NCBI GenBank assembly: GCA_963792855.1
Contig: CAWBXZ010000018.1
Coordinates: 434,001 to 498,000 of the forward strand
From: SG8-40 sp963792855
GTDB lineage: Bacteria > Pseudomonadota > Gammaproteobacteria > Burkholderiales > Eutrophovitaceae
Length of the DNA: 64,000 bases
Direction of reading: 5' to 3'
Positions 51,588-61,708 of the stretch are shown here, in pieces; position 1 is the first letter of the stretch, and each line of letters starts with the position of its first letter. A model generated the notes under the pieces. That model worked only from the letters and a program-made list of their open reading frames with translations, was not told the origin of the DNA and searched no databases. A program made the translations under genes and the position numbers.

Positions 51588-52637
51588 TCAGAAACCGTCA
51601 TGCAGACGCCGCGGGCCAAAAATACCTGCCGGGTCCATTGCCTGTTTGATCTTACGTTGCAACGCCAGCATGCCGGGTTGCAGCCGCTGAATGGCGTCAG
51701 TTTCCCGATCACTGCGGAACAGGCTTGCATAGCCGCCGTAATTGCGCGCGCTGTCATTCATCCGGCCGAGTTCGCCGTCGCCCGAGATCCAGCGCAGACT
51801 GCCGTTCCACTCGAGCAAAGTGGGGCCGAGGTCCAGCGGCGCAGTCGTCGACTTGATTGATAACCGCCATAGCGTCTTGGTATCCGCGAAGAACGGGTGC
51901 GTATGCTCGCGAACCGACTGCCAGAATGGTTCGCTATCGACCGGTTCGCCGCCCAGGCGCTTTTGCGCGGCTGCGACTGCCGATGCAGCGCCCGACAGAC
52001 GGATGTACAGGCTGTTGTCCACGAAACACGTTGCCGACAGGGGGAGAGGCTGCCCGGCGTATTGGTTCATTGTCTCGATGGCTTTCGCCTCTTTCATTTC
52101 CAGCCGGAGCGTTTGTTCCGTTTCGGGAATCGGCAACACCTTGACCGAGGCTTCGAGTATCAGGCCAAGCGTGCCAAAAGAACCCGTCAGCAACCGCGAT
52201 ACATCGTAGCCGGCAACATTTTTCATCACCTGTCCGCCGAAACGGAGATCTTCGCCGGCACTGTTCATCAGCCTTACGCCGAGAACGAAGTCGCGGGCTG
52301 CCCCCTGGTAGGCGCGCCTGGGTCCCGAAAACCCGGAAGCAATACAGCCGCCAAACGTGGCCTCGGAGCCGAAATGCGGCGGCTCGAAGGCGAGCATCTG
52401 GCCCCGCTCGGCAAGTGCTGCTTCGACTTCGCGCAATGGCGTGCCCGCTCGCGCGGTAAACACCAACTCGGTGGGTTCGTATTCGACAATGCCGCTGTAA
52501 GTCCGGGTGTCGATGACATCGCCATCGAGCCGCACTCCGTAAAAGTCCTTGGAGCCGCCACCGCGAATACGCAGCGCGCGCTGTTCAGCCTGCGCCGACG
52601 CGATGGTTTGCTGAAACTGCTGGATGAGTTCTGACAA
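51588..52637 (-). CDS. glcE: Glycolate oxidase FAD-binding subunit GlcE
   Basis: This 349-residue flavoprotein subunit carries a PCMH-type FAD domain: LRIRGGGSKDFYGV (about 22-35), FTARAGTPLREVEAALAERG and ATFGGCIASGFSGPRRAYQG, then a C-terminal domain. The length and order match GlcE. The predicted start is a TTG at 52637, preceded by GGTGAACC, because no in-frame ATG occurs upstream. GlcE associates with GlcD and GlcF. It is 247 bases after glcD's stop, an unusually long gap for this operon. Confidence 0.9.
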   Translation of the reverse strand: MSELIQQFQQTIASAQAEQRALRIRGGGSKDFYGVRLDGDVIDTRTYSGIVEYEPTELVFTARAGTPLREVEAALAERGQMLAFEPPHFGSEATFGGCIASGFSGPRRAYQGAARDFVLGVRLMNSAGEDLRFGGQVMKNVAGYDVSRLLTGSFGTLGLILEASVKVLPIPETEQTLRLEMKEAKAIETMNQYAGQPLPLSATCFVDNSLYIRLSGAASAVAAAQKRLGGEPVDSEPFWQSVREHTHPFFADTKTLWRLSIKSTTAPLDLGPTLLEWNGSLRWISGDGELGRMNDSARNYGGYASLFRSDRETDAIQRLQPGMLALQRKIKQAMDPAGIFGPRRLHDGF

Positions 52638-52884
52638 TGTGGTTCACCAAACAAAAATCAACGTAAGTTCGTAAACATCTGCCACAGGGTTCCGGGAAAC
52701 CACCGGCACAAAAAACCACGGCGCCTCGGGATAACCCGTCGAGTTGTTATCGAAACCGGAAAGCCGTGACTACGATTTCGCTGGATCGCAGCGCAGTTAC
52801 CGGTCTTCCCGTGGCGCCGCGTCCTCGTCGGCAGGTTGCTGATTCATGCTTCAACCCGGCCGCCGTTTTCCGGAATCGTGTTGT

Positions 52885-54384
52885 TCAGAATCGTGGCAGA
52901 TCAGGAAACTTCTCCTTGCCCCGGTGCACGTGCATGGCGCCAAACTCCGCACAGCGCTGAAGTGTCGGCACCGCCTTTCCCGGATTGAGCAGCCCATGTT
53001 CGTCGAAAACGTGCTTGATGGAGTGGAAGGTGTTCAACTCCGCAGTCCGGAACTGGACGCACATCTGATTGATCTTCTCGATGCCGACGCCATGCTCGCC
53101 GGTGATGGTGCCGCCGACCTCCACGCACAACTCCAGAATGGCAGCGCCATATTTCTCGGCGCGGTGCAGTTGATCCTCGTCATTGGCGTCGAACATGACC
53201 AGCGGGTGAAGGTTGCCATCGCCGGCATGAAAGACATTGGCACACTGCAAATTGTAGGTGTCCTGCATTTCAGCGATCCGCTTCAGGACGTGGGACAACT
53301 GTTTGCGCGGGATGGTGCCGTCCAGGCAAAAGTAATCCGGCAGGATGCGTCCCACGGCAGGGAATGCCGACTTGCGTCCCGCCCAGAACTTGAGCCGCTC
53401 GGCATCGCTCCGGGAAACGCGCACGTCAGTCGCTCCCGCGGCTTTCAGTACTTCGGTCATGCGCGCGACTTCGCTGGCAACCTCTTGTTCGCTACCGTCG
53501 GATTCACAAAGCAGGATGGCCTCGGCATCGAGCGGGTATCCGGCACCGATGAACTGCTCGACCGCGCCCGTTGCTTTCTTGTCCATCATTTCCAGGCCGG
53601 CCGGGATAATGCGCGCCGCAATGATGTCGGCGACCGCTTGCCCTGCCTTGGCGACGTCATCGAATGCGGCAAGGATAACCTGCGCCTTGACCGGGCTCGG
53701 CAGCAGCTTGACGGTAATCTCGGTGACGACACCGAGCAAGCCTTCGGAACCGGTGATCAGCGCGAGCAGGTCGTAACCCGGGGCGTCCAGGCCCTCGCTG
53801 CCGATTTCCAGCAGTTCACCTTCGATGGTGACGAAGCGCACCTTCATGATGTTGTTGACGGTCAGCCCGTATTTCAGGCAGTGCACTCCGCCCGAGTTCT
53901 CGGCCACGTTACCGCCGATCGAACAGGCAATCTGGCTCGACGGATCGGGTGCGTAATACAGGCCGTGCGGCGCGGCTGCCTCCGAGATTGCCGCATTTCG
54001 CACGCCCGGTTGCACGCGTGCAGTGCGCGCTCGGGGGTCGACGTCGAGGATGCGCTTCAGTTTCGACAAGCCGAGCAGCAAACCGTGCTCGTAGGGCAGG
54101 GCGCCGCCGGACAGCCCGGTACCGGCACCGCGGAACACCACCGGCACGCGCCCTTCGTGACAGATTTTCAGCACCGCGCGGATCTGACCCTCGTTTTCAG
54201 GCAGCGCCACCGCAAGGGGGACTTGCTGGTAGGCGCTCAGCCCATCGCACTCGAATGGCTTGAGTTCTTCGATGTCGTGCAGCACCGATTCTTTCGGCAG
54301 CACGGTGAGAAGGCGCTCCACCAGTTCTGCTTTGGAAACCAGCGGTTTGACCTTCTCGGAAGGGAAATCATCGGGTTTGCCCAT
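52885..54384 (-). CDS. glcD: Glycolate oxidase catalytic subunit GlcD
   Basis: GlcD oxidises glycolate to glyoxylate using FAD. The 499-residue protein has the PCMH FAD-binding motifs PVVFRGAGTGLSGGALP (about 90-106) and SSQIACSIGGNVAENSGG (about 150-167), then a C-terminal catalytic domain with GEHGVGIEKINQM. The ATG at 54384 fits the family start. It is followed on the minus strand by glcE and glcF and preceded by a glycerate 2-kinase gene 75 bases away, so the cluster is likely one glycolate-use unit. Confidence 0.95.
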   Translation of the reverse strand: MGKPDDFPSEKVKPLVSKAELVERLLTVLPKESVLHDIEELKPFECDGLSAYQQVPLAVALPENEGQIRAVLKICHEGRVPVVFRGAGTGLSGGALPYEHGLLLGLSKLKRILDVDPRARTARVQPGVRNAAISEAAAPHGLYYAPDPSSQIACSIGGNVAENSGGVHCLKYGLTVNNIMKVRFVTIEGELLEIGSEGLDAPGYDLLALITGSEGLLGVVTEITVKLLPSPVKAQVILAAFDDVAKAGQAVADIIAARIIPAGLEMMDKKATGAVEQFIGAGYPLDAEAILLCESDGSEQEVASEVARMTEVLKAAGATDVRVSRSDAERLKFWAGRKSAFPAVGRILPDYFCLDGTIPRKQLSHVLKRIAEMQDTYNLQCANVFHAGDGNLHPLVMFDANDEDQLHRAEKYGAAILELCVEVGGTITGEHGVGIEKINQMCVQFRTAELNTFHSIKHVFDEHGLLNPGKAVPTLQRCAEFGAMHVHRGKEKFPDLPRF

Positions 54385-54459
54385 GTTTGTCCTGTGGTTG
54401 TGCTGTGTTCGATGCGTGCTTGTTTCGGGCCGATCGGTACTCCGGGTCACTCAGTACTT

Positions 54460-55722
54460 CTAACGGATCAGTATCGCCCGGAAATCGTTGACATTGGTCA
54501 TTGTCGGTCCGGTAATCACCAGATCACCCAGACTGCGGAAGAAGCTGTAGCCGTCATTATCGGCAAGCATGCTTTTCGCGTCCATCCCCAGCGCACGCGC
54601 GCGCTGCAACGAATCCGGACCGACAATCGCCCCGGCGTTGTTTTCGGTGCCATCGATTCCGTCCGTGTCGCCGGCGAATGCCCAGACGCGGTCCGTGCCA
54701 TCGAGAGCAATCCCCAGCGCCAGCAGGAACTCGGCGTTGCGCCCGCCGCGCCCGGAACCGCGTACGGTCACGGTCGTCTCGCCGCCGGACAGGAGAACGC
54801 AGGGCGCAGTCACGGGCTGGCCATGACGCAGCACCTGACGCGCGATGCCGGCGTGCACCAGGGCGACTTCCCGTGCTTCACCCTCGATGGCGTCGCCAAG
54901 AATCAGAGGCGTGACGCCAAATCCCTGCGCTATATCGGCCGCCGCTTGCAACGACATCTGCGGCGCTGCGACCATGTGCAACTCGCCGTTCGCCAAACGG
55001 CGGTCGCCGGGTTTTGGCGTTTCCTCGCGGGCCGCACGCAAATGCGAAATCACGCTGGCGGGCTCGCGAATGCGGTACTTCTCGAGAATTGCCAACGCAT
55101 CGGCGAACGTCGTCGGGTCCGCTACCGTCGGTCCCGAGGCAATCACCGCGGGGTCGTCGCCCGGAATGTCCGAGATGGCGAGCGTGACGACTTTGGCGGG
55201 AGCGGCTGCAGCCGCCAGCCGGCCGCCCTTGACCGCCGAGATGTGCTTGCGCACGCAGTTCATCTCGGTGATGTTGGCGCCGCTTTTGAGTAGCGCCGTA
55301 TTGATTTCTTGCTTGTCTTCCAGCGTGATGCCGTCGGCAGGCAGAGTCAGCAGCGCCGAGCCGCCACCGGATACCAGGAACAGAACCAGATCGTCGTGCG
55401 ATAAATTCTGAACCATTTTCAGCATGCGTCTGGCTGCTTCCAGTCCGGCCGCATCGGGCACCGGATGGGCCGCTTCCACAACTTCGATACGTTGCGTCGG
55501 CACGTGATGGCCATAGCGGGTGACCACCAGGCCTTCGAGCCGTTCCGGCCAGTGTGTTTCCACCGCTCGCGCCATTGCCGCCGCAGCTTTGCCGCAACCG
55601 ATGACGATCGTTCTGCCCCTGGGCGGGGCGGGCAGGAATTGCCGGATCGATTTCTCCGGCAATGCCGCTGCGACCGCGGTGTCAAACAGTTGGCGCAGCA
55701 GGGCTCTTGGTTCCGGTGTCAT
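54460..55722 (-). CDS. ttuD: Glycerate 2-kinase (MOFRL/TtuD type)
   Basis: This 420-residue enzyme phosphorylates D-glycerate to 2-phosphoglycerate. The N-terminal domain has TIVIGCGKAAAAMARAVE and LFLVSGGGSALLTLPADG; the C-terminal MOFRL domain has LLSGGETTVTVRGSGRGGRN and FAGDTDGIDGTENNAGAIV. These are diagnostic of the type-2 kinase. It is the last step of the glyoxylate-to-glycerate path and links to the tartronate semialdehyde reductase and hydroxypyruvate isomerase genes to the right. The start is an ATG at 55722. Confidence 0.93.
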   Translation of the reverse strand: MTPEPRALLRQLFDTAVAAALPEKSIRQFLPAPPRGRTIVIGCGKAAAAMARAVETHWPERLEGLVVTRYGHHVPTQRIEVVEAAHPVPDAAGLEAARRMLKMVQNLSHDDLVLFLVSGGGSALLTLPADGITLEDKQEINTALLKSGANITEMNCVRKHISAVKGGRLAAAAAPAKVVTLAISDIPGDDPAVIASGPTVADPTTFADALAILEKYRIREPASVISHLRAAREETPKPGDRRLANGELHMVAAPQMSLQAAADIAQGFGVTPLILGDAIEGEAREVALVHAGIARQVLRHGQPVTAPCVLLSGGETTVTVRGSGRGGRNAEFLLALGIALDGTDRVWAFAGDTDGIDGTENNAGAIVGPDSLQRARALGMDAKSMLADNDGYSFFRSLGDLVITGPTMTNVNDFRAILIR

Positions 55723-56034
55723 CGCGCACTCGCTTTCCAGCGCTCGTTGCGGAGCCGGAAACCAGCCCGGTGCAATGCGAACCCAATGCGGGGCTGAAAA
55801 GTCAGCGGGACGGCGGGTGCGCCTGTTTGTCCCGGAGTGCGCCGCCTGTCGGTTGCGGGATCGATATCCAATCTCATTGTCCTGATCGCTTGTCTGTCTG
55901 CTGCTATCGCCATCGTGGCCATGCGGCAGGCGTCTTCAAAGTGTCAAACATCCGGCCCTGACCGCACACATTACCATCCCTTGCGCCGGGTGATCCCGGC
56001 GGCTTCGCCGGCAAAGCCTGAACCGCGCATCGAC
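55723..56034. other. Intergenic region upstream of the glycerate kinase gene
   Basis: These 312 bases hold no supportable gene or RNA. It probably includes the promoter of the glycerate kinase/glycolate oxidase transcript, but no clear motif can be named. Confidence 0.45.
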
Positions 56035-56673
56035 TCAGACCGCTGCGAATTTGTAGGGGCCGCCGCGTTCCAGGGCACGCTGGTAAGCCGGCCGCTCGCG
56101 AAAGCGCGTCTTGTACCGGGATAGATTCGGATATTCGTTGACCGGGCCGCGCATGGCGCCAGCCTCGACAACAAAGGATAGCTGAATGTCTGCCGCCGAA
56201 AACCGGTTGGCGACGAACCAGTCGTCATCGCCGAGTGCAGCGCTCATGTAGGCAAAATGGTTGTGCAATTCGCCGTCGATACGCGGCCACAGCGGCTGCC
56301 CTGCGTCGCCCAGACGCCCGACGTAGAGCTTGAGCAGCAGTGGCAACATGCCCGAGCCTTCGGCAAAGTGCATCCAATGCAGATAGTCCAGATATTCCTG
56401 TGAATCGATGTTGGCCCTGGGCGCAAGCTTGCCGTTGCCGTATTTTCGCGCCAGGTATTCGACGATGGCTGCGGATTCGGCGAGCACCAGGCTGCCATCC
56501 GTGATCACCGGTGACTTCCCGAGCGGGTGGATCTTCTTGAGTTCAGCCGGCGCCAGGTTGGTCACCGGATCACGCTGGTACGGCACGAGGTCGTAGTCGA
56601 GCCCGAGTTCTTCGAGAAGCCACAGCACGCGCTGCGACCGGGAGTCATTGAGATGGTGCAGCGTGATCATCAT
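56035..56673 (-). CDS. Glutathione S-transferase
   Basis: This 212-residue GST has a thioredoxin-like N-terminal domain with LHHLNDSRSQRVLWLLEELG, where Asn and Ser residues replace the tyrosine of some classes, and the glutathione-binding LGKSPVITDG and LAESAAIVEYLARKYG. The helical C-terminal domain contains FSAADIQLSFVVEAGAM. It fits the beta/theta-like group of bacterial GSTs. It is a lone gene beside the glycolate block. Substrate unknown. Confidence 0.87.
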   Translation of the reverse strand: MMITLHHLNDSRSQRVLWLLEELGLDYDLVPYQRDPVTNLAPAELKKIHPLGKSPVITDGSLVLAESAAIVEYLARKYGNGKLAPRANIDSQEYLDYLHWMHFAEGSGMLPLLLKLYVGRLGDAGQPLWPRIDGELHNHFAYMSAALGDDDWFVANRFSAADIQLSFVVEAGAMRGPVNEYPNLSRYKTRFRERPAYQRALERGGPYKFAAV

Positions 56674-56810
56674 CGTTTACCGGAAGGTTCTGGAAACTCG
56701 ATTGTTGCATCTGCGGGCAATAAATAATCCGGTTTGCCGGAACATTCCGCGTTCTTTTTTTTCGAAACTGCGTACACTGATCGTCAAGGCGTTCCCGTGG
56801 TGTGAGTGCG

Positions 56811-56840
56811 GAAAATCGTTACCGGGAAAATCTTTACCGG
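56811..56840 (+). repeat. Tandem repeat, 2 x 15 bases
   Basis: GAAAATCGTTACCGG is followed at once by GAAAATCTTTACCGG, a single base different, then a partial GCAAACCGG. The repeat lies about 80 bases upstream of a small basic protein gene. Confidence 0.8.
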
Positions 56841-56922
56841 GCAAACCGGGGCCGACCTTATAGTTCGTAGTTCATGATGCACGCCGGGTTTTCGCCTGAC
56901 GCATCGTTTAAGGAGAACCAGC

Positions 56923-57054
56923 ATGGCCAAAGGCCAACAACGCAGCAACCGTGAAGCGAAGAAACCGAAGCAACCCAAGAAGGTAGTCGTTGCGCCATCG
57001 GCGTCTACCGTCACACCCTCCCGGGCGTCTGGTGCGACCCCCAAGAAAAAGTAG
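56923..57054 (+). CDS. Small basic conserved protein (43 residues)
   Basis: An ATG after the strong ribosome site TTAAGGAGAA opens a 43-residue frame. The protein starts MAKGQQRSNREAKKPKQP and ends GATPKKK; it is Lys/Arg-rich and has no membrane segment. I recognise the MAKGQ-x-RSN-x-E-x-KKPK start as a pattern of uncharacterised small proteins in proteobacteria. It is too short to be well annotated and is easily missed. Function is unknown; a nucleic-acid- or ribosome-associated role is a guess from charge only. Confidence 0.75.
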   Translation: MAKGQQRSNREAKKPKQPKKVVVAPSASTVTPSRASGATPKKK

Positions 57055-57181
57055 GCATCCGTAGAAGCCGGTCGGCGTGCTGAATGGTTCTGCGCAAGCT
57101 GGCCTGCCAGGGCTTCAGCACACCGGCCCGGTCCGGGGAAATCCGGGTTTGTCGCCGGACTGGCAGGCGAGGACGCGGTGG

Positions 57182-58063
57182 TTATTTCGCAACCGCGTGG
57201 TTCGCCAGCGTCTCCAGGGCCTTTACCATGGCAGAGTGATCCCATTTTGCACCGCCATGCGCACGGCAGGCGTTGAACAGTTCCTGCGCCGTCGCCGTGT
57301 TCGGCAGACTCATGCCGAGATCGCGTGCGGTTGACAGCGCGAGGTTGAGATCTTTCTGGTGCAGTTCAATCCGGAAACCTGGATCGAAAGTGCGCTTGAT
57401 CATTCGCTCGCCATGGATTTCGAGGATTTTGGAAGAGGCAAACCCGCCCATCAGTGCCTGTCGTACCTTGGCCGGATCGACGCCCGCTTTGGAGGCGAGC
57501 AGCAGCGCTTCGCCGACCGCCTCGATATTCAACGCGACCACGATCTGATTGGCGACCTTGCATACCTGACCGGCACCGATGTCACCCACCAGTGTGATGT
57601 TCTTGCCCATGAGTTCGAACAGCGGTTTTACCTTTGCAAACGTGGCTTCTTTGGCGCCGACCATGATGGTGAGCGCGGCATTTTTCGCACCGACCTCACC
57701 GCCGGAGACCGGCGCGTCGACGTAATCCGCACCCAGTTTTCCGACGCGCCCGGCGAAATCCCGCGTCGCAATCGGCGAGATCGAACTCATGTCGATGACG
57801 ATTTTGCCTTTGGACAGGCCGTCGGCGACCCCATGTTCGCCAAAGAGTACTTTTTCGACATCCGGCGTGTCGGGCACCATGGTGATGATGACCTCGGATT
57901 TGCCCGCTGCCTCCGCGGCCGTCTTGCAGGCTTTGCCGCCGGCTTTGGCCAGTTCATCGGGAACGCCGCTGCGGGAGTGCAGATACAGCGTGTGCCCGCC
58001 CTTGATCAGATGCTCCGCCATGGGCTTGCCCATGATGCCCAGTCCAATGAATCCGATGTTCAC
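57182..58063 (-). CDS. glxR: 2-hydroxy-3-oxopropionate (tartronate semialdehyde) reductase
   Basis: GlxR/GarR reduces tartronate semialdehyde to D-glycerate with NAD(P)H. The 293-residue protein has the Rossmann motif IGFIGLGIMGKPMAEHL, the substrate loop DAPVSGGEVGAKNAALTIM (about 118-136) and the catalytic lysine in GAGQVCKVANQIVVALN. The GTG at 58063 follows CAAGGAGTG, which fixes the start. It is 112 bases downstream of hyi on the same strand, so the two form a unit: Hyi interconverts hydroxypyruvate and tartronate semialdehyde, and GlxR makes glycerate. Confidence 0.9.
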   Translation of the reverse strand: MNIGFIGLGIMGKPMAEHLIKGGHTLYLHSRSGVPDELAKAGGKACKTAAEAAGKSEVIITMVPDTPDVEKVLFGEHGVADGLSKGKIVIDMSSISPIATRDFAGRVGKLGADYVDAPVSGGEVGAKNAALTIMVGAKEATFAKVKPLFELMGKNITLVGDIGAGQVCKVANQIVVALNIEAVGEALLLASKAGVDPAKVRQALMGGFASSKILEIHGERMIKRTFDPGFRIELHQKDLNLALSTARDLGMSLPNTATAQELFNACRAHGGAKWDHSAMVKALETLANHAVAK

Positions 58064-58175
58064 GTCACACTCCTTGCATGATGGCTTTAGATACGTGAGC
58101 CCGAAGCGTTGCGGTGTCTGCGACGCAGAGTTGTTGCGGCGATAGTGCGCTTTGCCTCGGGCTCGCCCGAAAAAA

Positions 58176-58952
<777 letters not shown>

Positions 58953-59086
58953 TCTGGTCCTCGCAGTACAGTTGGAATCGGTTGTGTGGCGGCCGGGACC
59001 GACGCCGCATTATAAACGGCCCGGACAATCGGCATTTCTCCGAACCGTATAATGACCATACTCAAATCAGCCGGATGTTCACATTC

Positions 59087-59929
59087 ATGAAATTCTCGGG
59101 AACCGATAGCTATGTCGCCAGCGACGACCTGAAGATGGCGGTCAACGCCGCTGTGACGCTGGAAAGACCGCTGCTCATCAAGGGCGAACCTGGCACAGGC
59201 AAGACCATGCTTGCCGTTGAAGTGGCGAAATCGCTTAACAGGCCTTTGTTCCAGTGGCATGTCAAGTCCACTTCCAAAGCCCAGCAAGGCCTCTACGAGT
59301 ACGACGCGGTGTCGAGGTTGCGCGATTCGCAACTGGGAGAGAGCAAGGTTCACGATATTGCGAACTACATCGTTCGGGGGCCCTTGTGGGAAGCTTTCGA
59401 CTCGGACGCACCGGCGGTTGTGCTGATCGACGAAGTGGACAAGGCGGACATCGAATTTCCGAATGACCTTCTCAGGGAACTGGACCGCATGGAGTTCTAT
59501 GTCTATGAGACGCGACAACTGGTGAAAGCGAAGAACCGCCCGGTCATCATCATCACCAGCAACAATGAAAAAGATCTCCCCGACGCTTTTTTACGCCGGT
59601 GTTTCTTTCATTACATTCGTTTTCCCGACAAGGACACGATGGCGCAAATTGTCGATGTGCATTACCCGGGCGTGAAGAAGCTGCTGTTGCGCGAAGCGCT
59701 CGAAGTGTTCTTCGACATTCGCGAGGTTCCGGGGATCAAGAAGAAACCATCGACATCGGAGCTGCTCGACTGGCTGAAGCTGTTGATGGCCGAGGATATT
59801 TCCCCGGAGGCACTGCGCTCGGACGATGAGCGCAAGTTGATCCCGCCACTGGCTGGCGCGCTGTTGAAAAACGAGCAGGACGTGCACCTGTTCGAGCGCC
59901 TGGTATTCATGTCGCGCCGTGCGCGCTGA
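59087..59929 (+). CDS. MoxR-family AAA+ ATPase
   Basis: This 280-residue ATPase has Walker A GEPGTGKTMLAVEVA (about 35-49), Walker B AVVLIDEVDKADIEF (about 105-119), sensor 1 in VIIITSNNEKDLPDAFLRR, and a C-terminal lid. MoxR proteins act as chaperones for metal-enzyme maturation or stress and are usually paired with a von Willebrand factor A protein, as here. The ATG at 59087 is preferred; an ATG at 59075 is four codons upstream. Confidence 0.9.
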   Translation: MKFSGTDSYVASDDLKMAVNAAVTLERPLLIKGEPGTGKTMLAVEVAKSLNRPLFQWHVKSTSKAQQGLYEYDAVSRLRDSQLGESKVHDIANYIVRGPLWEAFDSDAPAVVLIDEVDKADIEFPNDLLRELDRMEFYVYETRQLVKAKNRPVIIITSNNEKDLPDAFLRRCFFHYIRFPDKDTMAQIVDVHYPGVKKLLLREALEVFFDIREVPGIKKKPSTSELLDWLKLLMAEDISPEALRSDDERKLIPPLAGALLKNEQDVHLFERLVFMSRRAR

Positions 59930-59977
59930 TTGACGTTCGCGAGTGCGTGCTTGAGACCGCCGGTTGCTTGATATCAC

Positions 59978-61156
59978 ATGCTGACTGAATTCTTCCTGAA
60001 ACTCCGCGATGGCGGCGTGCCGGCTTCGATCAAGGAATACCTGACGCTGATCGAAGGGCTGCAGAAACACGTTGCCTCCGGCAGCATGGAAGAATTTTAC
60101 TTCCTCGCGCGTACCACGCTGGTCAAGGACGAGTCGAATTACGACCGCTTCGACCGGGTATTCGGCGAGTACTTCCGCGGGATTCAGGCGCTGCCGGATG
60201 ATCTGTTTGCCGAGATACCGATGGACTGGTTGCGGCGCCAGGCCGAACTGCTACTGTCAGAAGAGGAGAAGAAGCAGATCGAGTCCCTGGGGGGCTGGGA
60301 AAAACTGATGGAGACGCTGAAAAAGCGTCTCGAAGAGCAGCGCGGCCGCCATCAGGGCGGTTCAAAATGGATAGGTACGGCGGGCACGTCGCCATTCGGC
60401 GCTTATGGTTACAACCCTGAGGGCGTGCGCATCGGTCAGGAAGGTTCGCGTAACCGGAGTGCCGTCAAGGTATGGGACAAGCGCGAGTTCCGCAACCTCG
60501 ACGACACGGTGGAACTGGGAACGCGCAACATCAAGGTGGCCCTGAAACGCTTGCGCCGCTTTGCGCGAGAAGGTGCAGCCGAAGAGCTGGATCTCGACGA
60601 CACAATACGCTCGACCGCGCGCAATGCCGGTTATCTGGACCTGAAGATGGTTCCGGAGCGGCACAATGCGGTGAAGGTGCTGCTGTTTCTGGACGTGGGC
60701 GGTTCAATGGACGACTACGTGCGTTCGTGCGAAGAACTGTTCTCGGCGGCGCGTTCCGAGTTCAAGCATCTCGAGTATTTCTATTTTCACAATTGTGTCT
60801 ACGAGTCGGTGTGGAAAGACAACCGGCGCCGGAACAGCGAGCGCATCCCCCTCATGCAGATCCTTCACAAATACGGCCATGACTACAAGCTGGTGTTCGT
60901 CGGGGACGCCGCAATGAGTCCGTACGAGATCGCCTATCCGGGGGGCAGCGTCGAGCATCACAACGAAGAGGCCGGTGCGGTCTGGTTGAAACGCATGCTC
61001 GATGTGTATGAAAAGGCGGTATGGATCAACCCGACGCCGAAAGAGCGCTGGCCTTATTACGAATCCATCGCCATGATTGGCGATCTGCTCGAGGAGCGGA
61101 TGTATCCGCTGACACTCGACGGGCTGCAGGGGGCGATGCGTCGCTTGACGAAGTAG
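59978..61156 (+). CDS. VWA-domain (CoxE-like) protein
   Basis: This 392-residue protein has an N-terminal helical region (LTEFFLKLRDGGVPASIKEY) and a C-terminal VWA-like domain with the metal motif in KVLLFLDVGGSMDDYVRS (Asp-x-Gly-Gly-Ser form). A central charged segment (LSEEEKKQIESLGGWEK) precedes a glycine/serine stretch. CoxE-like proteins pair with MoxR ATPases in metal-cofactor maturation. The gap to the ATPase gene is 48 bases, so they are likely co-transcribed. The client protein is not in the window. Confidence 0.88.
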   Translation: MLTEFFLKLRDGGVPASIKEYLTLIEGLQKHVASGSMEEFYFLARTTLVKDESNYDRFDRVFGEYFRGIQALPDDLFAEIPMDWLRRQAELLLSEEEKKQIESLGGWEKLMETLKKRLEEQRGRHQGGSKWIGTAGTSPFGAYGYNPEGVRIGQEGSRNRSAVKVWDKREFRNLDDTVELGTRNIKVALKRLRRFAREGAAEELDLDDTIRSTARNAGYLDLKMVPERHNAVKVLLFLDVGGSMDDYVRSCEELFSAARSEFKHLEYFYFHNCVYESVWKDNRRRNSERIPLMQILHKYGHDYKLVFVGDAAMSPYEIAYPGGSVEHHNEEAGAVWLKRMLDVYEKAVWINPTPKERWPYYESIAMIGDLLEERMYPLTLDGLQGAMRRLTK

Positions 61157-61234
61157 TGCAATGGAACCTGTGGCGGCAGGCTTCGCCCGGGCAACGGCAG
61201 CGACGCCACGCTGTGTTCCGGACGGCCGGCTGAC

Positions 61235-61663
61235 TCAGGCTTTGGACGCTTGCTGTTTTGCCGCGAGTTTGCTGCGAAACCGAGCCGCGTCAATGATGAC
61301 GCGCTCGTGCCTGCCGGTGGAGATGGTGTCGAATCCATCATGGGCGACGACTGAAAACGCCACTTTGCGTCCTTCGACGGACTCCAGCGTCACGTCGACC
61401 GTGACCGTGAGTCCAGGCGGCGTGGCGGCGAGGTGGGAAAAGTCGACGTGGGTTCCCAGAGATTGCTCCGCCGGCCAGTCCAGGTGAGGGCGGAGCAATT
61501 CGATGCAGGCCCACTCGAGCAGGCCAACCATAAATCCGGTTGCCAGGACCACCGGCATTTCGCGAAACATGTCCGACTCGGGATACAGGTGCGGAACGGT
61601 CTTGGTTTCGGGGATGGTAAAGGCGTGCCGATGTGTCAGGCCGGGCTTGAGGGAATCTTTCAT
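61235..61663 (-). CDS. FlK-like acyl-CoA thioesterase
   Basis: This 142-residue hot-dog-fold protein has ATGFMVGLLEWACIELLRPH (helix with Glu), then GTHVDFSHLAATPPGLTVTV and EGRKVAFSVVAHDGFDTIS, which resemble fluoroacetyl-CoA thioesterase FlK and related small thioesterases. His in GTHVDF-like and Glu in LEWA-like positions are candidates for catalysis. The protein starts at MKDSLKPGL. Substrate unknown. It is convergent with the VWA gene and lies 45 bases from the PilB-like gene on the same strand. Confidence 0.8.
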   Translation of the reverse strand: MKDSLKPGLTHRHAFTIPETKTVPHLYPESDMFREMPVVLATGFMVGLLEWACIELLRPHLDWPAEQSLGTHVDFSHLAATPPGLTVTVDVTLESVEGRKVAFSVVAHDGFDTISTGRHERVIIDAARFRSKLAAKQQASKA

Positions 61664-61708
61664 TTGGGTCGGTGACGAGAGCCGTTCAGCGTGAGGCTGA
61701 ACCTTACA

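Noticed and set aside
52846..55293. An 815-codon open frame on the plus strand
   Set aside because: It is antisense to glcD and the glycerate kinase gene, both of which show full family motifs. Long antisense frames are expected in GC-rich DNA with strong codon bias.
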